The notes under the pieces were generated by a model. That model saw nothing but the letters and a program-made list of their open reading frames with translations, was not told the DNA's origin and made no database searches. The position numbers and the translations under genes were made by a program. Of a DNA stretch of 51,469 nt, positions 33,555-42,919 are shown piece by piece (positions within the stretch are counted from its first letter, which is position 1; each line of letters opens with the position of its first letter). The DNA lies in NCBI GenBank assembly GCA_017541145.1, contig JAFXZT010000139.1:1-51469 (forward strand), given 5' to 3'. Source of the DNA: Bacteroidales bacterium. Lineage in GTDB: Bacteria > Bacteroidota > Bacteroidia > Bacteroidales > UBA3824.

Positions 33555-33583
33555 GCGGTATATGATATCACATCACATACCGC
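33555..33583 (-). terminator. Hairpin after the histidine kinase gene, U-tract on the opposite strand
   Basis: GCGGTAT (33555-33561) pairs with ATACCGC (33577-33583), with inner TGAT/ATCA. The A-run before it makes a U-tract only on the minus strand, so it would stop transcription running leftward into the kinase gene. On the plus strand it is a hairpin without a U-tract. Confidence 0.5.
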
Positions 33584-33755
33584 CCAAAAAAAATGAAAAA
33601 TGAAAATGAAAAATATTTATTTACTTTTAGTTTTAAAATACCACTTGTGCATAAACACAAACCGTGCCAAACACAAAAAAAATTATTTTATTGCAACAAA
33701 TACTGATAAAAAAACGTAAAAACCAATTAATATACTTAAAAAACAGAATAAAAAA

Positions 33756-34460
33756 ATGAAGAGATTAAACAAATTAATTTATTTCGCTTTGGCTTGTACA
33801 TTTTTTGTTACAAGTTGCGAACTTACTGAAACTGAGGAAGAAAAAAATAACATCGATGTTACTGACTACTCAGACAACAAGGAAACCGAAATCAAATCCG
33901 AATGGTCGGAAGAAGAAATCGCTAAGGCAAACACTGCGGCAAATATTTCGTCGATGTCGCAAATGGACAAAGATATAATTTTGTTTTGCAACCTTGCGCG
34001 ACTCAACGGCAGAAAATTTTGGGAAACTTACGCATCTCCAAATGCTTACGGCTCACAATCTTATATCAATTCGCTGAAAATTGATTTGGAAAATGCAACA
34101 GGTCTTGCGATGCTTGTTCCTGAAGCTTCGTTGCAAAAAGCTGCTGAATATCACGCAAATGACATGTCAGAAAATAATTTTTTCGACCATACTTCTTATG
34201 ACGGAACAGGTTTTCCCGAACGTGTAAGATCGTTTTACAAAGGAAGTGCGATTGCGGAAAATATCAGCGCAGGAAAAACCGATGCGTTGGGCGTTGTAAT
34301 TCAATTACTTATTGATGACGGCATTACAACTCTCGGTCACCGAAAAAATATTCTGAATGCGAATTACACTGCAATCGGCGTAAAATCGGCGTCTCACGTA
34401 CAATGGAGAAATGTTACTGTTCAAGATTTCGGTAACAAAGTAATCGATAAATTAGAATAA
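33756..34460 (+). CDS. CAP-domain (SCP/PR1-like) lipoprotein
   Basis: A 234-residue secreted protein. The lipobox FVTSC (Cys21) suggests lipidation. A low-complexity acidic linker (22-60) is followed by a CAP domain (about 68-225) with the expected segments: LARLNGRKFWE, AAEYHANDMSENNFFDHTS (metal-binding His), AENISAG and GHRKNILN. CAP proteins in bacteria are mostly uncharacterised; roles in surface interaction or binding of small ligands have been suggested. It appears to be a single-gene unit. Confidence 0.85.
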   Translation: MKRLNKLIYFALACTFFVTSCELTETEEEKNNIDVTDYSDNKETEIKSEWSEEEIAKANTAANISSMSQMDKDIILFCNLARLNGRKFWETYASPNAYGSQSYINSLKIDLENATGLAMLVPEASLQKAAEYHANDMSENNFFDHTSYDGTGFPERVRSFYKGSAIAENISAGKTDALGVVIQLLIDDGITTLGHRKNILNANYTAIGVKSASHVQWRNVTVQDFGNKVIDKLE

Positions 34461-34860
34461 AAGTCAACCGAAAATTACGCACAATCAAAACAAAGGCTCA
34501 AAGTGTTTAATTTACAAAATATAGATTTTGTATTAACTAATTTTAGTATCAAACACCAAACACTTAGAGCAAAACTTACTAAAATAAATTCTCTATAATC
34601 CTCAAAAATTACCTCAAACCCGGTGGAAATCTATGATTTTTTGGCACATTTCCACCTGTTTCAGGTAAAAATGTTTGATTATTCTTTGTAAAAACTTTTG
34701 CGAAAACGAAAACAACGAATATGATTGTAGGAAGAAAAAAAAGATACTTTTGAACCTTCTGAACTCGCCACAATCTGAATTAGTGGCTGAGTGCCTTCTT
34801 CATCTCAACGAAATAAAAAACTTGAATAATAGAATTTTAACAAAACAATGCGATTTTTTT
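34461..34860. other. Intergenic interval with hairpins, no supported gene
   Basis: It contains a 9-bp hairpin (GGTGGAAAT at 34622-34630 with ATTTCCACC at 34648-34656) and a 14-bp inverted repeat at 34837-34877. A 91-codon open frame starting at 34675 would overlap the aldolase gene and lacks recognisable features; a TACTTTTG box inside it is probably coincidental. Confidence 0.55.
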
Positions 34861-34877
34861 TTACATCGTTTTGTTAA
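34837..34877 (-). terminator. Inverted repeat overlapping the 3' end of the aldolase-like gene
   Basis: TTAACAAAACAATG (34837-34850) can pair with CATCGTTTTGTTAA (34864-34877), 14 bp with one G-U on the minus strand. It spans the stop codon (34861-34863), with no strong U-run after it. It is probably a termination or RNA 3'-end stabilising hairpin. Confidence 0.45.
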
Positions 34878-35586
34878 TCAATTTTGCGATATGGTTGAGA
34901 GCGCAAATTTTGTCGGAAGCGGCAAGCGGATCTACTCCAAAGGTAAATAATCCGTGTTTAGGTACAAAAACGTTGATTTTATTACTCAATGCCTCTGAAA
35001 CTTGTTGCATAAATTCAGGATTGCCGTCTTTCGGAATCGAAATAAAGCCTTTTTTGAATGTCCAAACCTGATCCGGCGAAAGTTCTTGTCCCAATTCGAT
35101 GAATTTTTTGGTATCGTTGCCGAGTTTCATCATCGTAATTGTTAAATCCAACGGATATGTATGAATCAAACAAATTGACTGAAGTTTCGGGTCGGTGTGC
35201 ATATTGTAAGCTTGCAACGCAAGTGTTAAATCGTCAGGAAATTTTACAAGGTTGTCTGCAATAGCTTCGTAAGCATCGCAACTTTCTGTAATTCTGATAA
35301 TTGAGCTGTATTCCATTGGAGTTCTTGAATATTGCTCCAACGAACATTTGGCAGCCGTTGTATAAAAATATCTGTGTTTGAGATTCGGCATCGTTTCGCC
35401 TATCGGATACTCCGGACTGATTGCAACTTTGTCCGCTGAATCCTTTGGCATAAAAGAAGTTACATCCAAAATCATTGAGCCGCACCTGCCTTCTGCATAA
35501 CGATTTGTAGAAATATCGCGGGCTGCGTCTACAAATTTAGAAATTAATTTTGCTAAATGGTTATTCTTGTATAATATCGATGTCAT
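34861..35586 (-). CDS. Class II aldolase/adducin-like protein (RhaD-like)
   Basis: A 241-residue cytoplasmic protein. The segments CLIHTYPLDL (about 137-146) and FVPKHGLFTFG, then PLAASDKI near the C-terminus, recall class II aldolases such as rhamnulose-1-phosphate aldolase, where histidines bind zinc. Only part of the usual His set is evident, and no sugar-utilisation genes surround it, so activity and substrate are uncertain. I place the start at the ATG at 35586: the longer frame would use a TTG at 35598, which lies about at the predicted transcription start (35606-35637 promoter). Confidence 0.6.
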   Translation of the reverse strand: MTSILYKNNHLAKLISKFVDAARDISTNRYAEGRCGSMILDVTSFMPKDSADKVAISPEYPIGETMPNLKHRYFYTTAAKCSLEQYSRTPMEYSSIIRITESCDAYEAIADNLVKFPDDLTLALQAYNMHTDPKLQSICLIHTYPLDLTITMMKLGNDTKKFIELGQELSPDQVWTFKKGFISIPKDGNPEFMQQVSEALSNKINVFVPKHGLFTFGVDPLAASDKICALNHIAKLINKTM

Positions 35587-35605
35587 TTTTATTCTCAAAT
35601 TTATG

Positions 35606-35637
35606 CAAAAATAGTGATTTTATTTAAATACAGCAAA
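35606..35637 (-). promoter_or_regulatory. Promoter of the aldolase-like gene
   Basis: On the minus strand TTTG (complement of 35634-35637), a 20-nt spacer and TATTTTTG (complement of 35606-35613) match the consensus closely. It supports the ATG at 35586, giving a leader of about 14 nt. Confidence 0.7.
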
Positions 35638-35676
35638 ATTTTTCTTTGTTTTTTTGTTAACTATAGTTTATCGTAC

Positions 35677-35708
35677 AAAAAAAATCCCCGGTATTATTGA
35701 TACCGAGG
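35677..35708 (-). terminator. Terminator after the DRGH nuclease gene
   Basis: CCCCGGTAT (35686-35694) pairs with ATACCGAGG (35700-35708), a 9-bp stem with one G-U on the minus strand, followed by A and a run of eight T. It lies 28 nt after the stop. Confidence 0.85.
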
Positions 35709-35735
35709 AACTTATATTTTGTCGTAAAATTTCAA

Positions 35736-36641
35736 TTAAAATGCCCAATCGTTGATTGACGGTTCTTTTTCAACTTCGTCTTGAACGTCTTTTGGCAAAT
35801 TAGCAAAGAAATCGATGTCTGTAAAAGTTTCAAGCTGGTCGATTGAAACGGCGTATTGCTTGATATTTTTCTTTTCGATGTCGGAGTAATAATTTCTGTG
35901 CTCAATCCAAAAACCGATGGCTTTGTATTTTCCGTTTTTAAGACACAAAATAGCCATAAAAAAGTATTTCGGAATTATCAAACCGGAATTGCCGTGGGTT
36001 TTGAAGTCAAAAATCTGAGCTTCTTTATCAATTGTTCCGCCTTTTACAACATAAAGTGTATCACGGAAATTGTCAGTATTCCAAGCTCTGACTTTTGCTT
36101 CCATATCGCCCCAAATACCGGCGTTGAGAGTGTTGTATTGAGGTTGCATGTTGGAATAGCAGAAAGTTTGCTTGTTCATATTAGAATTTTGCAAACGGTC
36201 GGCTGAAGGACACATGTGACCACGGTCGAAACCGCTACCTTTGTAATCTTCATGTACAGAACGATATTCGTCAGGAATTTCCTCATCTTCGTGCCAAGCA
36301 TCGTCACCGCTACGATCTACAGTTTTTACGGTGTTACCTTTGTGCATCTGATAAGCTGTCCAACGCTGAGCGCGTTTGTTGCAATCCCATTCAAGAAAAT
36401 AATTTACGCCGTAAGTTTTATCGGTTTTGGCAATAATGAGATTGTCACCGCCTTTTACCTTTGGACATTCCAAACGTTTTGAATAATCGATATTTTCAGT
36501 GATTGGTTGCGGCTCATCAGGGCGTTCTTCGGGAATAACCGTTTTGTCCCCGGAAATGATGATATCGCTTTCGGGCACGTCTTCGCACGACACCGCAAAA
36601 ATTGCAATCACCGATAACAAATATTTAAAAACATTTTTCAT
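35736..36641 (-). CDS. DNA/RNA non-specific endonuclease lipoprotein (beta-beta-alpha metal, DRGH type)
   Basis: A 301-residue secreted nuclease. The signal peptide ends in AVSC (Cys19), so it is probably a lipoprotein on the cell surface. The catalytic motif FDRGHMCPSADR (138-149, general-base His142) and the metal-binding Asn segment CYSNMQPQYNTLN (about 161-173) match the NUC1/endonuclease G family. It follows the DUF6359 gene on the same strand, with a hairpin in the 65-bp gap, and ends the TonB-receptor gene group. Likely role: degrading extracellular DNA or RNA. Confidence 0.9.
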   Translation of the reverse strand: MKNVFKYLLSVIAIFAVSCEDVPESDIIISGDKTVIPEERPDEPQPITENIDYSKRLECPKVKGGDNLIIAKTDKTYGVNYFLEWDCNKRAQRWTAYQMHKGNTVKTVDRSGDDAWHEDEEIPDEYRSVHEDYKGSGFDRGHMCPSADRLQNSNMNKQTFCYSNMQPQYNTLNAGIWGDMEAKVRAWNTDNFRDTLYVVKGGTIDKEAQIFDFKTHGNSGLIIPKYFFMAILCLKNGKYKAIGFWIEHRNYYSDIEKKNIKQYAVSIDQLETFTDIDFFANLPKDVQDEVEKEPSINDWAF

Positions 36642-36661
36642 GGTTAATTGTTTTTTTTATT

Positions 36662-36698
36662 AAAAAAAACGTAGAGACCTTGTGTGCAACGTCTCTAC
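36662..36698 (-). terminator. Terminator between DUF6359 and nuclease genes
   Basis: GTAGAGAC (36671-36678) and GTCTCTAC (36691-36698) are perfect 8-bp arms with a 12-nt loop. On the minus strand the stem is followed by G and eight T. It lies just after the DUF6359 stop and before the nuclease ATG, so it may lower nuclease expression relative to the upstream genes. Confidence 0.75.
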
Positions 36699-36706
36699 AA
36701 AAATTA

Positions 36707-39175
36707 TTAATTTGACGGTTTAGTGCCGTAAGCTGTACCGTTGCCCTCTGCATCGTAAACAACTGCATAAGTAGGATCAAAACCTAAAATAGTAGCAGAT
36801 TTTCCATTCTTAGTCTTAGTACAGTTAGTATATTTTCCGTAAAAAACAACCTTTTTTTGACCTGTTACACTATATTTTAAATTAGCCTTATTATTTTTAA
36901 GAGAACCATCAAGATTAATGTACAAACAATCATTTAAATTGTTTGCGGAAATGTCTGTTCCAATTACAACATCATATTGTGCATTTTCTTTTCCAAAAGG
37001 AGAAACTTTAAAAACTCCATTAGTATAATCAGCAGTAGCAGCACCGACAACATAGCCTTCAACCCAAACGTTATCTGTATTTTCTGCTAATTGTTTTACT
37101 TGTGCAATAGTTTTTGGTGTTACACCTTCGGGAATTAAAACTACAGGTTCAGATGTTCCATTATCTTCTTCAACTTTGAACGGTTTGATTTCCCAAACGC
37201 CGGCAGATTCTTTTGTACCTTTGTAATGGAATGCAATATGAACGGTTTTTCCTTTATATGCTGACAAATCAACTTTTGATTCAACATAAGTCCAATCTGA
37301 AGGCCATTTTTCAACAGTCAATTTTGTCCATGTTGCTGTTTCTGGATTTCCGCTATAATCTTCTGAAATTTCAACCGAACAATCTTCTTCGATTTTATTT
37401 GTGAAGTAGTTTCCGCCATGACTGAATGTCAAAAAGAGATTAGCACTATTAGTTAATTTAATTGCCGGAGAAATTGCGTAACCTTCACCTTCATAATTTT
37501 CAGCTGTTTTAGATGATGAAGCTTTGGACATCACTTTCAAACCATATTTAGAATCATAACTCCAAAGTGCGCTCAATTCACCAGCACGAGAAACTGTGTA
37601 GAATGAAAAATCACCGACATTTGAAGCAAAAGTTTCTTCGTAAGGCAATTCGTGTACCTTAGCTGTATTATCATCTGATTCAAATTTTGATGTTACTTTT
37701 TCTTTAGCCGGTGCTGACGGGTCGATTCCGGCTTCTTTATCGCCGATTTTTGCATATTTAACATCTGATAAGCCTTCATTGAAATTAAAATATTTACCAA
37801 TTTTTGCAAAAAACAAAACCTCTTTTTTATAATTATCTGAGTTATCAACAATATTTACAAGTGTTTTAATATCCCCAGAAAGTCTTACAGCTGTTGAATT
37901 AAAATCTGATTTTACTGTATCCGCATCAGCAATCAAAACATTTGTTGCAATTGCACCTTCTGTTGTATACATGCCCTTATTATTGGTAACATATCCGACA
38001 ATTACACCTTTTACCCAAACATAATCAGTTGGAGCAGTGTTTTGTTGGAGGTATGAGATGTTGTAAGGATTTTCTTTTGTACCATCACCGGCTGCTTCTG
38101 CTGCACGAACAGGAACAACTACAACAGGTTCTGTTACTGTAAGTTTTACGTTTTTGATTTCCCATGTACCGGCTTTTTCAGCGGTAGAAGTATATTTGAA
38201 TGCTACTCTCAAACGTGATTCACCTGCGTATGCACTCAAATCAATTACGCCTGAATTTACAAAGGTAAAATTCTTAGGCCATGTTTTAATTTCGATTTCG
38301 TCCCAAGTTATACTATCTCTTGAAACCAAAACTTTGCAAGCCTCTGAAACTCCTGAATTATTTTCACCCGCAAAATAATTGCAAGCATGATCAAAAGTTA
38401 AATATGCAGTTGTTTTACCTGTTAAATCTACAGGAGCAGAAACTAACCAACTTTCTGATGCAAGGTTGACTTTGTTAATATAAGCAGTCGCAACCATACC
38501 ATAACCTTTATCACTGACTTTCCAAATCTGGTCATCTTTTTCTGTTTTAACAACATTTACATATCGGAAGTCGCCGTTTGATGTAGTAAACGGTTCGTTG
38601 ATTTCTGTTACAACAGGTTGAGGAGATGTGTTATCAAAGGCTTGAACAGCTGATGAATATTCTTTTCCGTCGATTTTTGCGTAAAATGTATTTTTCAATG
38701 CTTTTACACCGAAATATTTTTCTACTGTACCGCCAACTACAACTTGTTTTCCGAAATTGTCTTTGTTGTCTTTGAGATTCAATGCTGTACGGATTTTACC
38801 GGCAGGCAACTGAATAGGTGTACATTTTGAATAATCATTGATGTCAGCAGCTTCGGCAAGCAAAATGTTTGCCGGCTGAGAAACTGTATCACTTGGCACA
38901 AATACGCAACCGGTTTCAAGTTTTGTACCGCATACATAACCTACAATATAACCGGTGAGATATGCTGTATCGCTATTGGTTGCAAAATTTTGAATATCAG
39001 ATACTTGAACAGGATTTTCTATTGTACCGTGAGAAACTGCCGGTTTGTCTTTATCTTGTTCAAATTGGATGTTGGGATCAACATACGGTAAAGTCTCATC
39101 AGTATCCACACATGACGGCAAAAATGTAATTGCTGTCATGGCTGATAACATAAGGGTATTAAATAATTTTTTCAT
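36707..39175 (-). CDS. Secreted lipoprotein with DUF6359 and choice-of-anchor J repeats
   Basis: An 822-residue surface protein. The lipobox is FLPSC (Cys22). It alternates DUF6359/DUF5689-type OB-like modules (about 50-190, 375-490 and 705-815; each with VWVKGVIVGYV-like starts) with choice-of-anchor J jelly-roll domains (about 195-350 and 515-680; each with LTFDHACNYF or LTFSHGGNYF, then LSAY and WEIK). The repeated pairing suggests internal duplication. The proteins probably bind a polymer at the cell surface. It is third in a group with a TonB receptor and DUF5689 lipoprotein. Confidence 0.78.
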   Translation of the reverse strand: MKKLFNTLMLSAMTAITFLPSCVDTDETLPYVDPNIQFEQDKDKPAVSHGTIENPVQVSDIQNFATNSDTAYLTGYIVGYVCGTKLETGCVFVPSDTVSQPANILLAEAADINDYSKCTPIQLPAGKIRTALNLKDNKDNFGKQVVVGGTVEKYFGVKALKNTFYAKIDGKEYSSAVQAFDNTSPQPVVTEINEPFTTSNGDFRYVNVVKTEKDDQIWKVSDKGYGMVATAYINKVNLASESWLVSAPVDLTGKTTAYLTFDHACNYFAGENNSGVSEACKVLVSRDSITWDEIEIKTWPKNFTFVNSGVIDLSAYAGESRLRVAFKYTSTAEKAGTWEIKNVKLTVTEPVVVVPVRAAEAAGDGTKENPYNISYLQQNTAPTDYVWVKGVIVGYVTNNKGMYTTEGAIATNVLIADADTVKSDFNSTAVRLSGDIKTLVNIVDNSDNYKKEVLFFAKIGKYFNFNEGLSDVKYAKIGDKEAGIDPSAPAKEKVTSKFESDDNTAKVHELPYEETFASNVGDFSFYTVSRAGELSALWSYDSKYGLKVMSKASSSKTAENYEGEGYAISPAIKLTNSANLFLTFSHGGNYFTNKIEEDCSVEISEDYSGNPETATWTKLTVEKWPSDWTYVESKVDLSAYKGKTVHIAFHYKGTKESAGVWEIKPFKVEEDNGTSEPVVLIPEGVTPKTIAQVKQLAENTDNVWVEGYVVGAATADYTNGVFKVSPFGKENAQYDVVIGTDISANNLNDCLYINLDGSLKNNKANLKYSVTGQKKVVFYGKYTNCTKTKNGKSATILGFDPTYAVVYDAEGNGTAYGTKPSN

Positions 39176-39216
39176 TTAGATGTATTTTATATGGTTTATT
39201 TTCGTTTTTATGTTAT

Positions 39217-40038
39217 TTAATCTTCATGTATTTTGACATCTGCTGCCGAACGTATTGCAATTTGCCATGTACTATTGAAAACTGTAAGAATTCCGGTAAC
39301 GTCCAACTTACCTTGAGGCAAAGTGTCGTTAGCAAAATCGGCGTAACCGCTTGTTCTGACAACGAGTGATGTCGGCAAATCTTTGAAATATCTGTTTGTA
39401 GTGGTTTGATTCGGAGCGTAAACTGTAGCACCGTCGGCTTCTGAGAATGATACATTTTTCAATACAACCGGTTTACACAAATATTCACGTTTTAAATCGT
39501 CAACGGAATTTATTTCAATCGGAACTATTGGAGTGGCTTTGTTCAAATCGATGATTCTAAAATGTTCAGCCCAAAACATCGAACTCATTCTGCTGATAGA
39601 ACTACCGTCGGAAACACCAAGTTGAGGAGTTGTACCGTAACCTCCGATAGACATCCCGTTCAAGTCGATAAGAATACGACCTGTAGGCGGCAAATATGTA
39701 TACAAACTGTATTCGTCGATGCTTACGATAATTGCAGCAGTTTCGTCTTGAACAGCAATTTGTTTGTACAAATTACCGCCGATATCTGTACCACCAACTG
39801 TTACAAGAATTTGAGCGTCTTCTTCGATTTTTGCAACTTTATTATTTGTAATTGCGGATTCATATTTTTTCAGCAAGTCTGCAACTGTAATAATATTTTT
39901 GCAAACCAATGAGTTGTTGCCGTAGGGAAAATTTGAAATCGAACTGATATAAACCGGAGTTTGATCCCAATCTTTTTCACCGCACGAAACAGCAATCAAC
40001 AAAACTGAAACTAATATAATATTTCTAAAAAATTTCAT
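39217..40038 (-). CDS. DUF5689 domain lipoprotein
   Basis: A 273-residue lipoprotein with lipobox AVSC (Cys19). The DUF5689 part fills most of the protein: IVTVGGTDIGGNLYKQIAVQD and IIVSIDEYSLYTYLPPTGR are the typical strands of this OB-fold-like family. DUF5689 proteins are usually encoded next to TonB-dependent receptors in Bacteroidota, and may be surface ligand-binding subunits. The gene is 6 bp after the receptor gene, so translation is probably coupled. Confidence 0.8.
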   Translation of the reverse strand: MKFFRNIILVSVLLIAVSCGEKDWDQTPVYISSISNFPYGNNSLVCKNIITVADLLKKYESAITNNKVAKIEEDAQILVTVGGTDIGGNLYKQIAVQDETAAIIVSIDEYSLYTYLPPTGRILIDLNGMSIGGYGTTPQLGVSDGSSISRMSSMFWAEHFRIIDLNKATPIVPIEINSVDDLKREYLCKPVVLKNVSFSEADGATVYAPNQTTTNRYFKDLPTSLVVRTSGYADFANDTLPQGKLDVTGILTVFNSTWQIAIRSAADVKIHED

Positions 40039-40044
40039 AATTCA

Positions 40045-42588
40045 CTAAAATCTATAAACAACGTTTAACATCCCATTGATACCCCAAGCATAATATTTTT
40101 TGGGATTTTCAGAGAATTTGTAAGGTCTTTCCTCGCCTGTAGTTTTGTAATCAGAACGGCTCTGTTCGTAACCGCCGGTACAAATATTTGTGTTATTAAG
40201 AATATTTGTAAGCATAACTCCGGCATAAAGACTGCCATGTTTCAATCTGAAATTCTTACCTACAGAACCGTCAAGCATAAAACCGCCGTTGCCCTGAGCT
40301 TGTGCCGGAACATCGTAACTTGATGCTGATTCTGTTGTATGTTTTGAAAGATATGCGGTGTATCTTGCCATCGGTGAAAACGAAAGATAAATTCTGTCAT
40401 AATAATTTCCTCTCAATTCAAAGAACCAACCTTTAAAATTGTAAGAAAATCCGGCAGAATAAAGACTGAGCGGACAGCCGTCTTCTCTCATACCTTTGGA
40501 CATCACGATATCTTTGGAATATGTTACATTGTTGGAATTCATGTACATCACATCAGCATTGCTTAAATATTTTGCCTCGCTGACAGAAGTTAAAGCCGTA
40601 AAATTGAGGTTAGAAAGCAATTGAACGGTTAAACCGATTTCCGCACCGTAATAAGCCTTCTCAATTCCGGTCATAGAAACGTATGTAAATGAATTTTCGT
40701 CGTCATAATAGAAACAAGTCCATTTTGTAACATCGCTCATGTTGTAGTAGTATCCTGTAACATTTGCTTTGATTCTGCCGCTTGTATAAGCATAACTCAA
40801 TTCAGCAGAAATTACTTGCTCACATTTCAAGTTGCGTGCAAAATCGTTGTTGATTTCAGGAGCAGCAAATGCGGCGTTGGCATTAGGAGCATTTTTTTCC
40901 CAACCTGCGCCAAATTCAATAGCATTACCACTACCGAGATTAAGAGCAACACCGCCTTTGATTCCGCCGTCCAAGAAACGCGCTTTGTCTGACGGACCGT
41001 AAGAACTGTTTGGAGCAAGACCGTTTTGCATTTTACCTTCGCGGAACATATCTGTATAATTGAGTTTCGCTGTAGCAAATCCGTGCAACAATCCTTTGTC
41101 TACAACATACGATGCCCATGAATACAATCTGTCAGTAAAAATATTGTAATCATAACCGAAAACATCACCTTCAGAAAGTTCTTGGTTAGGATATCTGTAA
41201 TCGTACTGTACTTGAACAGAATTTTTCGGGAAATTTCTTGCTGCGTAATTATTGATATTGTGGAAATATTTTGCACCGAGCAAATCATACAAAGTTTGAT
41301 AATGATTTGACTTGTCACGATAATAAGAAATACCTCCGGAAAGTACAGAATTTGGAGTTAAATTATAACGCAGAGAGGAAGATAAACCGGCTGAAATTCT
41401 GTCGGTATGAGATTGTACTTGATAATAAACGGCATCAAGACCGTATTCAGAAACTGTTTGATTTACGAAATAAAGTTTATTGAAATCAATATAACGGTTA
41501 GAATTCAGCGACCAATATTCATACGCTGTATTCCAATTTTCGAGACAAGATTCTGTTCTGTAATCAGAATTGTCGGAATTATAAACGTCGAAAAAATTGG
41601 AAGGCATCGATTTGTAATAATCCGGCGAAGGATTTGTTCCGCCGTCACCGTAAGAAAGTTTTGTGCTGGAATATTTTGAGTAAACTAAAAATGCCGAAGT
41701 TGTAACTTTCAGATTGTCAAACGGATTATAATCCCATGTAAGAATTGTAGTAGGGGCATAATCTCTTACAACTCTGGAGTTTCTGAGATGACCGTTGAAA
41801 TATCCCAAATAAGGATTGTAATTGTTGGAACCTGCGAGGAAATAGCCCTCATCGGTAGAAGCTCCTCTGGAACCGCGCTCAGTAGGATTTCCGAACGAGA
41901 CAAGTGAAACAGAGTTTTGCGGATTTATAATTTTCTCAGCACCAAGATAATACGACAAGGAATTGTAGAAAGCACCTTCAACATTTTTAAAACCCTTGAG
42001 AGCCGCATATCGTCCTGTGATATTTCCCGCAAAAGCCCAACCTTTTTCGTTGACACCACTTCCGTAAGTGTACATCAAACGTCCTGTGTAAGTTCTATTG
42101 GCAAGCGAAGCCGAGATTTTGTTACCTTGCGCAACCTGCGAAGGGCGGAAATTGTAATTCACAGAACCGGCAGCACCCGGCATACAAAAACTGTTGGCCT
42201 CAAACGGAAGTACATAATCGGAATTTCTTGAAATATTGTTAAGACCTCCGATTTGTGTAAAACGGAAATAACCTCTTTCCGGATCATTAACCATAACACC
42301 GTTGATATACACACCGTTGTACTTATTGTCCAGAGCCCTGAAACGGTAACTGCCGGCGCCAAAGGTCATCGACGCATTAGAGGTAAAAATGTTGTTAGCC
42401 GACCCGATGATAGTAGAAGTTTTACCATCACTATCATCTTCACCAAGTTGTGACTCTGTAAAAGTGAATGACGATTCATCCAACGACGGTACATTACTGT
42501 CTGATTTGATAGAATCATTCACTACCTGAGCCCTTGCAAATTGCGTGGACCACAAGATTGCAGATAGCACGATTATCTTTTTATACAT
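40045..42588 (-). CDS. TonB-dependent outer-membrane receptor
   Basis: An 847-residue outer-membrane protein with a signal peptide (about 1-20). The plug region (about 40-150; SYRFRALDNKYNGVYINGV and DPERGYFRFTQIGGLN) leads into a long beta-barrel rich in aromatic strands that ends in YRF, the expected C-terminal aromatic. There is no N-terminal carboxypeptidase-regulatory domain and no SusD partner, so it is not a classical Sus pair; the DUF5689 lipoprotein downstream may fill that role. It imports a ligand powered by TonB-ExbBD. The ligand could be nucleic-acid fragments, given the nuclease in the same group. Confidence 0.87.
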   Translation of the reverse strand: MYKKIIVLSAILWSTQFARAQVVNDSIKSDSNVPSLDESSFTFTESQLGEDDSDGKTSTIIGSANNIFTSNASMTFGAGSYRFRALDNKYNGVYINGVMVNDPERGYFRFTQIGGLNNISRNSDYVLPFEANSFCMPGAAGSVNYNFRPSQVAQGNKISASLANRTYTGRLMYTYGSGVNEKGWAFAGNITGRYAALKGFKNVEGAFYNSLSYYLGAEKIINPQNSVSLVSFGNPTERGSRGASTDEGYFLAGSNNYNPYLGYFNGHLRNSRVVRDYAPTTILTWDYNPFDNLKVTTSAFLVYSKYSSTKLSYGDGGTNPSPDYYKSMPSNFFDVYNSDNSDYRTESCLENWNTAYEYWSLNSNRYIDFNKLYFVNQTVSEYGLDAVYYQVQSHTDRISAGLSSSLRYNLTPNSVLSGGISYYRDKSNHYQTLYDLLGAKYFHNINNYAARNFPKNSVQVQYDYRYPNQELSEGDVFGYDYNIFTDRLYSWASYVVDKGLLHGFATAKLNYTDMFREGKMQNGLAPNSSYGPSDKARFLDGGIKGGVALNLGSGNAIEFGAGWEKNAPNANAAFAAPEINNDFARNLKCEQVISAELSYAYTSGRIKANVTGYYYNMSDVTKWTCFYYDDENSFTYVSMTGIEKAYYGAEIGLTVQLLSNLNFTALTSVSEAKYLSNADVMYMNSNNVTYSKDIVMSKGMREDGCPLSLYSAGFSYNFKGWFFELRGNYYDRIYLSFSPMARYTAYLSKHTTESASSYDVPAQAQGNGGFMLDGSVGKNFRLKHGSLYAGVMLTNILNNTNICTGGYEQSRSDYKTTGEERPYKFSENPKKYYAWGINGMLNVVYRF

Positions 42589-42919
42589 CTCGTTATAAGT
42601 AAGATTAAAATGACATTAAATTATATGCAAATTAATAAAACTTTCCTCAGTAAAAAAATATTAAAGATGTAAAAAAAGTGTTAAAGTTAGATAAAATCTC
42701 AATCTAAAAATGTTCAAAAAGTACGAAAAAGGAATTATCGCGAAGGAAATCAGGTAAAAAAGGGAAATAATAGCATGAAAATAAAAAAATAAAAAATAAA
42801 GTTATTTATTGATTTTTATTGTTACTTTTGTGATGTCATTGTAATATCGCTAAATGACACAACCATATAATAAAGATTTTGTTATTTTCAAGTAACATTT
42901 TAATTGCGAAACCAAGGAA
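42589..42919. other. Intergenic interval with promoter and operator-like repeat for the restriction system
   Basis: AT-rich. It contains a TACTTTTG -7 box (42823-42830) and an inverted repeat (42834-42859). No gene or RNA is otherwise evident. Confidence 0.5.
42823..42859 (+). promoter_or_regulatory. -7 box and inverted-repeat operator of the R-M operon
   Basis: TACTTTTG (42823-42830) matches the Bacteroidota -7 box. Immediately downstream, TGTCATT (42834-42840) and AATGACA (42853-42859) form perfect 7-bp arms around 12 nt, covering the predicted start site. It is suited to repression by a DNA-binding protein. No control (C) protein gene is seen; the methyltransferase itself could bind. Confidence 0.5.

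Noticed and set aside
34675-34950. Open frame of 91 codons on the plus strand
   Set aside because: It runs into the aldolase-like gene on the other strand, and its C-terminal half is antisense to a real gene. The first 60 codons look slightly protein-like but are not enough to call it.
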